This document shows, piece by piece, positions 7,073 through 12,994 of a stretch of DNA of 16,278 nucleotides. Position numbers and translations under genes: made by a program. The DNA comes from Candidatus Nitrosopumilus sp. (GTDB taxonomy: Archaea > Thermoproteota > Nitrososphaeria > Nitrososphaerales > Nitrosopumilaceae). Location of the stretch: contig DAOWGL010000034.1 of NCBI GenBank assembly GCA_030637455.1, positions 1 to 16,278 of the forward strand. Reading direction: 5' to 3'. The notes beneath the pieces are model-generated. The model saw nothing but the letters and a program-made list of their open reading frames with translations, was not told the DNA's origin and made no database searches. How positions within the stretch are numbered: position 1 is the stretch's first letter; each line of letters starts with the position of its first letter.

Positions 7073-8221
7073 TTGACAAATATTCCACATGTTGTAATTT
7101 TAGGTGGAGGTTTTGGTGGACTCTCAACTGCAAATGAATTAAGAAACACATTACCATCATCACAAGTAAAAATTACTGTAATTGATAAAAAAGACTGGTT
7201 TATGGTAGGATTTGCAAAGTTATGGATCATAAATGGAACTCGCACTTTTGAAAATTCAACCGGATCATTAAATGAATTACAAAAAAAAGAAATTGATTTC
7301 ATTAAAGATGAAATTATATCCATTAATTTTGAAAACAAAAATGTAAAAACAAAAACTAAAGAAATTTCATTTGATTTTCTAATTATTTCAATGGGGGCAG
7401 TATTAGCTCCTCAAAAAATTCCTGGATTAGAACAAAACGGATTTAATCTTTATGATCATAATCAACTTTTAGAAATACGTGAAAAACTTGAGAGTATTGA
7501 ATCTGGAAAAATTGCAATTTCTATAATGGGAATGCCTTACAAATGTCCTCCAGCACCGTTTGAGGCTAGTTTATTGATAGATTCTATGCTTCGAAAACGA
7601 GGAATTCGTGATTCTGTACAAATTGATTTTTACAGTCCTGCTCCTATTACTTTACCAGCTGCTGGACCTGAAGTTAGTAAACAAATTCTTGAACTAGTAA
7701 ATTCTGAACAAATTGTTTTTCATAATTCGTGTAAAATAAAATCTGTTGAATCTAAAAAATTAATTTTTGAAGATAGTGAAGCTGATTTTGATATACTTTT
7801 AGCTATTCCACCACATATTGCTCCTAAAGTAATTTATGATTCTGGATTAGCTAAAGAATCTGGATTTATTCCAATAGATAGAGATTGTAAAACACCAATT
7901 GAAAATGTCTTTGCAGTAGGTGATGTAACTAGTTTAACAGTTGCAGAAAAAATGGCAGTTCCAAAAGCTGGAATTTTTGCAGAAGGAGAAGGTATTACAG
8001 TAGCAAAAAATATTATTGCAAAAATCCAATCTAAAGAAGAATTTGCATTGTTTGATGGAAAAGGTGGGTGTTTTATTGAATCTGGCAGAGACACTGCATC
8101 TGTAATTGAAGTTGATATGTTTTCACAATCAAAACCATTGACAAATCTTACAGAGTCAACAACTGACAATCTTTCTAAAAAAATAGAATTTGAAAAAGAA
8201 AGACTATCAAAATGGTTTTAG
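7073..8221 (+). CDS. FAD-dependent pyridine-nucleotide-disulfide-type oxidoreductase, FCSD/SQR-like
   Basis: A two-dinucleotide-fold flavoprotein, 382 residues. The N-terminal GGGFGG (11-16) with Asp38 at the end of the second strand binds FAD. ISMGA (105-109) and AVGDVT (281-286, Asp284) are the other FAD motifs. YKCPPAP (156-162) matches the CPP[GA]P segment of flavocytochrome c sulfide dehydrogenases, and Cys158 plus Cys333 sit where that family has its redox-active disulfide. There is no Cys in the 110-130 segment, so the third Cys of typical sulfide:quinone oxidoreductases seems absent. The C-terminal helix ending in KWF could touch the membrane. Start is a TTG one base after the SDR stop; the first ATG is at codon 44, beyond the FAD loop. 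Substrate and electron acceptor are unknown. Confidence 0.85.
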   Translation: MTNIPHVVILGGGFGGLSTANELRNTLPSSQVKITVIDKKDWFMVGFAKLWIINGTRTFENSTGSLNELQKKEIDFIKDEIISINFENKNVKTKTKEISFDFLIISMGAVLAPQKIPGLEQNGFNLYDHNQLLEIREKLESIESGKIAISIMGMPYKCPPAPFEASLLIDSMLRKRGIRDSVQIDFYSPAPITLPAAGPEVSKQILELVNSEQIVFHNSCKIKSVESKKLIFEDSEADFDILLAIPPHIAPKVIYDSGLAKESGFIPIDRDCKTPIENVFAVGDVTSLTVAEKMAVPKAGIFAEGEGITVAKNIIAKIQSKEEFALFDGKGGCFIESGRDTASVIEVDMFSQSKPLTNLTESTTDNLSKKIEFEKERLSKWF

Positions 8222-8222
8222 T

Positions 8223-8432
8223 TTATTCATCTGAATCTTTACTTTTTGAGAGATGTTCTAAAATTGCTTTAACTCCTACATCTATTTCTTGATCATTCTT
8301 TGAAAGATTGAGTTTTTCTGGAATGTTGTTTTTAAAATCTTCAGCTTCTGTTTCTATACTTCTTCTTTGAACACAATCAAGATGATCTTGATTTGTAGCA
8401 GAAATCTTATGACAAATATTGCAAAGTTTCAT
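8223..8432 (-). CDS. Small Cys-containing protein, function unknown
   Basis: A 69-residue protein. The N-terminus holds Cys4-x2-Cys7 and then His17 and Cys20, enough for one treble-clef or zinc-knuckle-like site. The remaining two thirds is charged and probably helical (acidic middle, Lys/Ser/Asp-rich end). I recognise no family. The ATG at 8432 has a TATA element 27 nt upstream that faces the tRNA gene as well. Its stop lies one base from the stop of the opposing flavoprotein gene. Confidence 0.7.
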   Translation of the reverse strand: MKLCNICHKISATNQDHLDCVQRRSIETEAEDFKNNIPEKLNLSKNDQEIDVGVKAILEHLSKSKDSDE

Positions 8433-8454
8433 TAATTCTGTTTATCAATAGGAC

Positions 8455-8466
8455 GATTTAATAATT
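8455..8466. promoter_or_regulatory. Shared TATA element between the 69-residue protein gene and tRNA-Pro
   Basis: GATTTAATAATT reads as a TATA-like element both ways. On the minus strand its centre is about 27 nt before the ATG at 8432. On the plus strand it is about 29 nt before the mature tRNA 5' end at 8489, leaving room for a few leader bases. One AT element may therefore drive both genes. Confidence 0.45.
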
Positions 8467-8488
8467 TCATTTTGTGCCTCTGAAACGA

Positions 8489-8562
8489 GGGATCGTAGTC
8501 TAGCTTGGTATGATACTAGTCTGGGGGACTAGTGGTCGCAGGTTCAAATCCTGCCGATCCCA
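8489..8562 (+). tRNA. tRNA-Pro (anticodon GGG)
   Basis: A 74-nt cloverleaf. Acceptor stem GGGATCG (8489-8495) pairs with CGATCCC (8555-8561), with discriminator A at 8562. The D arm has GG at 8506-8507. The anticodon stem CTAGT/ACTAG (8516-8520 and 8528-8532) encloses loop CTGGGGG with anticodon GGG at 8523-8525. The T arm is GCAGG TTCAAAT CCTGC. There is no intron. The 3' CCA is not encoded, so it must be added after transcription. The last base directly abuts the stop codon of the opposing kinase gene. Confidence 0.96.
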
Positions 8563-9324
8563 TTATAATTTTAGAATTTTGAGTAATTTTTCAAAATTTT
8601 CTTGTGATTTTTCTAGTTTGTATGATTTTAGTGCTCCAATAATTTTTTCTTTGGATGAATTTTTGTAAATTTTTTGAGCCTTTTTGGAAATTCCAGATCC
8701 AATGAAAAAGGCTTGAGTAATTGATGTAACATTAGATGGTCTTCTCTTCGTACTTGAACTTTCAAAATCAATTAGCGAAGATTTTGTTTTTCCTACAATA
8801 ACATGTTTTGAAATATTACTTAATTCACCATGATCAAATCCCATTTGATCTAATCTATAACAATCTTCTAATACACTTTTTATTGTTGATTTTAATTTTT
8901 TTGCACTTCCAACTCCTTTCAACATCTCAATCCAATTACTGAATTTCTCTCCTTCAAGATATTCCATAACTAAGAAATTTTTACTAACATCAATCATTTT
9001 TGGACCGACTTTAACTGAATTAACTAATTTTAATAACACTGCTTCATTTTTCATATCTTTTCTTGGAGAATCAGTTCTTCTAATTTTTAGGGCGACTTCT
9101 TTGTTACCTTTCTTTGCAATTACTACAACACCAGTGTACCCTTTTCCTAAACTTGCTAAATTTCCAAGTGTAGTAGGACCAATTAAAGAAATTGATTTAA
9201 TTTTTAATTTTTCTAATTCATTTATTCTTGATTTAATTTGACGACTAGTTGCATTTGGATATCCTATAATGTTTGAATATGGTTCTTCTAAAAATTTCTT
9301 AATTGAAATGAAGGAGTGTGCCAT
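8563..9324 (-). CDS. Protein-kinase-like protein (COG2112-type), atypical
   Basis: A 253-residue protein with a kinase-like fold. Visible parts: Gly-rich loop GKGYTG (60-65), VALK with Lys80, Glu94 as candidate helix-C partner, hinge-like VMEYLEG (119-125), catalytic-loop equivalent DHGELSN (164-170) and SLIDFES (183-189) with metal-binding Asp186. RIO/Bud32-type kinases have HGD at the loop; here it is HGE (Glu167), so catalysis is uncertain. The N-terminal 50 residues, including a Tyr-Pro and an RINELEKLKI helix, resemble the lead-in of archaeal COG2112 putative kinases. The gene overlaps the 3' end of cca by 26 nt, implying translational coupling. The substrate is unknown; the neighbours suggest a link to RNA metabolism. 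Confidence 0.8.
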   Translation of the reverse strand: MAHSFISIKKFLEEPYSNIIGYPNATSRQIKSRINELEKLKIKSISLIGPTTLGNLASLGKGYTGVVVIAKKGNKEVALKIRRTDSPRKDMKNEAVLLKLVNSVKVGPKMIDVSKNFLVMEYLEGEKFSNWIEMLKGVGSAKKLKSTIKSVLEDCYRLDQMGFDHGELSNISKHVIVGKTKSSLIDFESSSTKRRPSNVTSITQAFFIGSGISKKAQKIYKNSSKEKIIGALKSYKLEKSQENFEKLLKILKL

Positions 9325-10630
9325 CTACTGAAATCAATTCAGCCGCTTCCTCTTTAATTGATTTGCTTAGATTTTTGTTTCCTACAGATATCTTGAAACC
9401 TCGTTTAAAATCACTTTGAAGACCTTTTGGTATGCCTACCTGAAGATTTTTCTTCAAAAATTCTTTCATAAAATTTACTGCATCAGCATGATTTCTTTTT
9501 TCTAAGGAAATTATTTTTCTATTATTTCCCACCCATACCAATTCTGCATTTTTGAGATTTTTAGCAATGAAGCTATGGGTGCTATCTTCTCTGAAAAATT
9601 CAGGTCCACTTTTGGAATAGATTTCACTGATTTTGGTAGACTCTAAAAAGAACAAAAGATATGCTTCTTTTTGTTGATCTGTGTGAGATTTACTTCTTAG
9701 TACAGTAAACCCTCCTAATTCTAACTGAGTGGACAATGTTGAAGTTGCTCTTTTAATTTGTCCCCAGATAATATCTGGACTTCTAGCTTTGAAATTAAAT
9801 TTTACAATCAATAAATTATTCCAAAATTTATTTGAGATTTTTAATTTTCTAATTTTAAAAAATCCTAAACTTGGTTTCTGTTTAAATGCTCTTGAAATAA
9901 GAATAAATTTTCCAATATTTTCATCAGAAATAGCAGCAGCTAAATTTCGATTACTATCTATGGGATCAATTACTACAATTGATGTATCGAATTTTTTAGT
10001 TGTTTTTCCAATGATTTGATTTTCATTAATTTTTGAAATTGATTTAATTAGATTTTCAAAACTTCCAAATTCTAAAATCAAAACTTCTGAAACATATCCA
10101 CTGAATCCTTGTTTTGCTATTTCTGCACCATAAATTCCATTTGACTTTAGAAATGTCTTCAAAACTCGTACTTCGTTTCTCATTTTTGGTGTTAATGATT
10201 TTTCCATAAATTTTGTATGAAATGGTGATCTATCTGCAGCACTTTTCCATTCTCCAATCTTTACATCATAACATGGTACAACATTGATCTTAGTATTTTT
10301 AATTTTAGCTTCAACGTATGGATGTTGAGAATATCTAATGTAAGGAGAATATTTTTTCAACGAATTAAATCCAATTTTTTTAGAAATTTTCTCAAATTTT
10401 TCTTCAGATACATTTTTTTTGAATTTAATGAATATATCCACATCTGCATCTTTACTTAGCCAAGTTCCCTTAGCAAATGATCCACCAAATTCTAATCCTA
10501 CCACTTCTGAATATTTTTCAATTTCTTTTTCAACTAATCTAAAAGCTGTTTCTGCAATTTGCTTCTTTGATTTTTCTATTATTTTTGAAGGTATTACAGA
10601 TTTAGAAACTTTAGAAATTATTGGATTCAT
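9299..10630 (-). CDS. cca: CCA tRNA nucleotidyltransferase, archaeal class I
   Basis: Adds or repairs the 3' CCA of tRNAs without a nucleic-acid template. The 443 residues match the archaeal enzyme along the length: GGSFAKGTWL (49-58), DADVDIF (61-67) with metal-binding Asp63 and Asp65, HPYVEAKI (103-110), NVVPCYDV (116-123), SAADRSPFH (130-138), then GIYGAE, GFSGY, VVDPVD-like VIDPIDSNRN and the C-terminal tail domain. A notable oddity: the third catalytic carboxylate of the family, Asp in VDVVPCY, is Asn116 here (codon AAT). The start ATG overlaps the thpR stop as ATGA, and the end overlaps the kinase gene. A tRNA-Pro gene lacking CCA lies 0.7 kb downstream. Confidence 0.94.
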   Translation of the reverse strand: MNPIISKVSKSVIPSKIIEKSKKQIAETAFRLVEKEIEKYSEVVGLEFGGSFAKGTWLSKDADVDIFIKFKKNVSEEKFEKISKKIGFNSLKKYSPYIRYSQHPYVEAKIKNTKINVVPCYDVKIGEWKSAADRSPFHTKFMEKSLTPKMRNEVRVLKTFLKSNGIYGAEIAKQGFSGYVSEVLILEFGSFENLIKSISKINENQIIGKTTKKFDTSIVVIDPIDSNRNLAAAISDENIGKFILISRAFKQKPSLGFFKIRKLKISNKFWNNLLIVKFNFKARSPDIIWGQIKRATSTLSTQLELGGFTVLRSKSHTDQQKEAYLLFFLESTKISEIYSKSGPEFFREDSTHSFIAKNLKNAELVWVGNNRKIISLEKRNHADAVNFMKEFLKKNLQVGIPKGLQSDFKRGFKISVGNKNLSKSIKEEAAELISVDGTLLHFN

Positions 10631-11172
10631 TTTTTTGCATTAACCTCCACCAAATCTGAATAAATTGGTCCATTTGTAGTAAGCACACTTTTTTTCAATT
10701 TAATATTTGACACCTTTTGAATTCCAAAATTTATCATTTTATGACTTTTCAATTCTCCTGATATATCTCCAATCTTCTTTTTAATTCTAAATACTGTGAT
10801 ATGAGGTTTGAATGGTTTATCTGAAAAAAATCCCAATGGTTCTAACACTTTTTCCACTTTTTTGGATAATTGAATTAACATATTTCCTCCAACTTCATCT
10901 GTTCCAATCCAAACCACTCTTGGAGACTTGGATTTGGGAAATGCTCCAATTTCTTTTAGATTGACATCAAAACTTGAAAATTCGATTGTTTTAAGAGATT
11001 GAATAATTTTTTGAGCAATTTCCTCTGAAATTTCTCCTAAAAATTGTAAAGTAAAATGTAGATTTTTCAATTCTACAGGTTTAGCATCAATATTGACATT
11101 TTCTTGAAATTCCTTTATTAAATTTATTATATCATTATTTGTAATTTCAATAGCTACAAAAACACGCATCAT
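10627..11172 (-). CDS. thpR: RNA 2',3'-cyclic phosphodiesterase (2H family)
   Basis: Member of the LigT/ThpR 2H phosphoesterase family, which opens 2',3'-cyclic phosphates on RNA and was first known for 2'-5' ligation of tRNA halves. The 181 residues hold the two defining HxT motifs, HFTL (39-42) and HITV (124-127), plus the family N-terminus RVFVAIE and SPRVVWIG (83-90). Two consecutive ATGs (11172 and 11169) begin the frame; a TATA element 26 nt upstream of 11169 slightly favours the second. It is the first gene of the thpR-cca-kinase operon, and its TGA overlaps the cca ATG. Confidence 0.93.
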   Translation of the reverse strand: MMRVFVAIEITNNDIINLIKEFQENVNIDAKPVELKNLHFTLQFLGEISEEIAQKIIQSLKTIEFSSFDVNLKEIGAFPKSKSPRVVWIGTDEVGGNMLIQLSKKVEKVLEPLGFFSDKPFKPHITVFRIKKKIGDISGELKSHKMINFGIQKVSNIKLKKSVLTTNGPIYSDLVEVNAKK

Positions 11173-11190
11173 AATATTTTTTGAAGTATG

Positions 11191-11200
11191 TTTATAATAA
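11191..11200. promoter_or_regulatory. TATA element between thpR and the UPF0200 gene
   Basis: TTTATAATAA lies 23-26 nt before the paired thpR ATGs on the minus strand, a leaderless spacing. Read on the plus strand it predicts a start near 11221, giving the UPF0200 gene an 18-nt pyrimidine-rich leader. No other TATA is visible for that gene. Confidence 0.5.
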
Positions 11201-11238
11201 TTTCCGGTAGCTTCATAGACGAGCCTTTTTTTTGATAT

Positions 11239-11790
11239 ATGTTGACGAAACTAATTGTATGTTTAACAGGAATGCCCGGAGCAGGGAAGTCTACTATTGC
11301 AGAAGGATTGCAATCTAAAGGCTATGAAATAATCAATATGGGAAATACTGTCAGAGAAGAAGCTAAAAAAAGAAATTTAGAATCCACTAGAGAAAATTTA
11401 GGAAAATTAATGCTTGAGTTAAGAGAAAAAAATGGTCCTGGTGCCATAGCTGAATTAGTTAAACCACAAATCGAATCTTCAACTTCAAATGTAATTTTAA
11501 TTGATGGAGTTAGATCCAATGATGAAATTCAAGTACTAAAAAAATATGGTACAGTAAAATTATTAGCAGTTCATGCTTCTACTGATACTAGGTTTAATTT
11601 CTTACAAAAAAGGGGAAGATCAGATGATCCTCAAACAAAACAACATTTTGAAGAAAGAGATAATCGTGAATTAGGAGTTGGTGTAAGTAATTCTATTGCA
11701 CTTTCTGATAATGCAATATCTAATGTCGGTAAAACAAAAGAGGAATTAATTGAACAAACTTTTAAAATTATTCAAAAATGGTTAGAATGA
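11239..11790 (+). CDS. UPF0200 family P-loop kinase-like protein
   Basis: A 183-residue nucleotide-binding protein with Walker A GMPGAGKST (11-19), the NMG and RNLES segments after it, and the conserved LIDGVRSNDEI (about 92-102) typical of archaeal UPF0200 proteins, relatives of dephospho-CoA and nucleoside monophosphate kinases. The true phosphate acceptor is not established. The ATG at 11239 begins just before the first strand (KLIVCLTG), so the start is sound. It is translationally coupled to the UPF0201 gene by an ATGA overlap at 11787-11790, a pairing that suggests joint function. Confidence 0.88.
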   Translation: MLTKLIVCLTGMPGAGKSTIAEGLQSKGYEIINMGNTVREEAKKRNLESTRENLGKLMLELREKNGPGAIAELVKPQIESSTSNVILIDGVRSNDEIQVLKKYGTVKLLAVHASTDTRFNFLQKRGRSDDPQTKQHFEERDNRELGVGVSNSIALSDNAISNVGKTKEELIEQTFKIIQKWLE

Positions 11791-12188
11791 AAATTCCAAA
11801 CATTAATTGTAAAATTGAAATGGTTTGCCCAGTAAATTTATCAGAAGATCCTGATAAAGTTATACAAGCAATTTCTAATATTTTCCCACACTCAACTATA
11901 AAAAATGAAAATTTTTCAATTAAAGCACAATCAAATGAATTAAGATCTTTAGAAAAAATTTATGAATCTATTGTATCTACACAATCTCAAAAAAGTTATA
12001 CGCGTAATTTAGAAAATAATTTAGACGGAAACAGTACTTGGTTTTTTCTAAATAAACAAGCCGCTTTTGTAGATCAAGTTGCAATATGTGATGAAGCAGA
12101 AGAATCCCCTCTTGGACCAATTAAGGTAATTCTAAATTCATCAAACATTGATGGAATAATTGATTGGATTTCCTATCAAAATAGTTGA
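11787..12188 (+). CDS. UPF0201 family protein, predicted RNA-binding/exosome-linked
   Basis: About 133 residues of the archaeal UPF0201 (COG1325) family, predicted to be associated with the exosome. Signatures are the early CPVNLSEDP and NIFPHS, then FFLNKQAAFVDQV and ESPLGPIKV in the C-terminal half. The frame is open from an ATG at 11778, but the ATG at 11787 overlaps the upstream TGA as ATGA and matches the family N-terminus (a strand beginning about seven residues before the conserved part), so I prefer 11787. A T7 run at 12223-12229 probably ends the transcript. Confidence 0.85.
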   Translation: MKIPNINCKIEMVCPVNLSEDPDKVIQAISNIFPHSTIKNENFSIKAQSNELRSLEKIYESIVSTQSQKSYTRNLENNLDGNSTWFFLNKQAAFVDQVAICDEAEESPLGPIKVILNSSNIDGIIDWISYQNS

Positions 12189-12222
12189 AAATTAGCTAAG
12201 AAAATTCACTCATTTTTGACTA

Positions 12223-12229
12223 TTTTTTT
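12223..12229 (+). terminator. T-tract terminator after the UPF0200-UPF0201 pair
   Basis: Seven consecutive T residues lie 35 nt after the UPF0201 stop and ahead of the next promoter, which is the usual form of an archaeal terminator. Confidence 0.5.
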
Positions 12230-12239
12230 CAGTTTGAAT

Positions 12240-12247
12240 CTAAAATC
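12240..12247 (+). promoter_or_regulatory. TATA-like element of the anchored coiled-coil protein gene
   Basis: CTAAAATC is centred 24-27 nt before the paired ATGs at 12267 and 12270. This spacing favours those starts over the upstream TTG at 12216. Confidence 0.4.
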
Positions 12248-12266
12248 TACTTTCTTAAATTACTCT

Positions 12267-12626
12267 ATGATGTTCATTAAACTAGGCATAATTGCAGGCA
12301 TTGTAATCTTAGGAGGGATGATATTTTCAAATGAAATTGATAACTTGTTTCCTACAACTTCGGCAACTGTACTTGATTCTCTAAAAAATGATGTAAGTAT
12401 TTTTGGTTCAAAGGCTTCTGATTCAGTAGAACAAAGAATTGATTCATCAATAGATAAGATCGTAGATAAAACAAGTCAATCAATATCTAATGAAATAAGT
12501 GAAACTGGTGATAAAATATCAGATAAAATCTCTGAAGCAAAAGAATCATCTCAAAAAATAATAAAAGAAGAAATTTCAAATTTTAATCCAATAGAATCAA
12601 TTCAAAATATTTTCAGTGGTAGTTAA
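12267..12626 (+). CDS. Membrane-anchored coiled-coil protein, likely 5' part of a split gene
   Basis: About 119 residues of unknown family. The N-terminus has a short Lys-containing head and a hydrophobic segment of about 16 residues (LGIIAGIVILGG within it), a signal peptide or membrane anchor. The rest is Ser/Lys/Asp/Glu-rich and strongly helical, with regularly spaced Ile (SIDKIVDKTSQSISNEI), consistent with a coiled coil outside the membrane. An upstream in-frame TTG at 12216 would add 17 residues, but the TATA-like element supports ATG 12267/12270. After the TAA at 12624 the same frame continues as NSGSTSQSSTQQ, a typical Ser/Thr/Gln linker, which suggests that the stop interrupts a longer protein continuing into the next frame. 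Confidence 0.65.
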   Translation: MMFIKLGIIAGIVILGGMIFSNEIDNLFPTTSATVLDSLKNDVSIFGSKASDSVEQRIDSSIDKIVDKTSQSISNEISETGDKISDKISEAKESSQKIIKEEISNFNPIESIQNIFSGS

Positions 12627-12993
12627 AATTCTGGTTCAACCAGTCAATCATCAACCCAACAATATTTCATCTCAAAATACTATTTCAATAATACCTGAAA
12701 CTCTTTCTTTATCTACTAAACAACAATCAGATGATAATATTCTACTTCAATATGTTGATACAAGTGGAAAAACAAAAAGCGTTAATGTAATAATTAGAAC
12801 TACTGACAAAGAAATTTTTTCTGGTACTTTCTTTACTTCAAAGTTTGATACTAATGTAAATGATGCAACAGGAATTCCATATTATGTAAATATGATTGTA
12901 GAACATGAAGATTATGGAACAGTTACTTCATCAGTTTATAATCCAGGAGATCCTTCTGATACCAAAATCAACGGTATTTTTTCACAACCATAG
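12616..12993 (+). CDS. Predicted beta-rich surface domain, likely 3' part of a split gene
   Basis: A 125-residue frame from a GTG at 12616, overlapping the preceding one by 11 nt in the +1 frame. The first 15 or so residues (VVVKILVQPVNHQ) look like out-of-frame translation of the upstream linker. From about residue 20 (NISSQNTIS) the protein is convincing: alternating hydrophobic strands with Thr/Ser/Asn/Asp turns (LLQYVDTSGKTKSVNVIIRT and VNMIVEHEDYGTVTSS, each under 20 residues), as in an extracellular beta-sandwich. There is no signal peptide and no TATA of its own, so it was probably once fused to the anchor encoded upstream. The true start, if any, is unclear. Confidence 0.5.
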   Translation: MVVKILVQPVNHQPNNISSQNTISIIPETLSLSTKQQSDDNILLQYVDTSGKTKSVNVIIRTTDKEIFSGTFFTSKFDTNVNDATGIPYYVNMIVEHEDYGTVTSSVYNPGDPSDTKINGIFSQP

Positions 12994-12994
12994 T

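Noticed and set aside
7834..8169. Minus-strand frame opposite the flavoprotein gene
   Set aside because: It lies opposite the conserved FAD motif of the real gene and has no promoter or recognisable domain.
8489..8562. Possible intron in the tRNA gene
   Set aside because: The anticodon loop is exactly seven bases and both stems pair fully without removing anything.
8455..8562. tRNA gene as an integration (att) site
   Set aside because: No integrase gene and no repeated copy of the tRNA 3' end is visible in the window.
9729..10019. Plus-strand frame opposite cca
   Set aside because: It is hydrophobic and Ile/Leu/Phe-rich as expected from the complement of Lys/Asn-rich coding; the cca frame is conserved throughout.
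12216..12266. TTG at 12216 as the start of the coiled-coil protein
   Set aside because: A TATA-like element at 12240-12247 lies downstream of it, and starting at ATG 12267/12270 gives a normal signal-type N-terminus.
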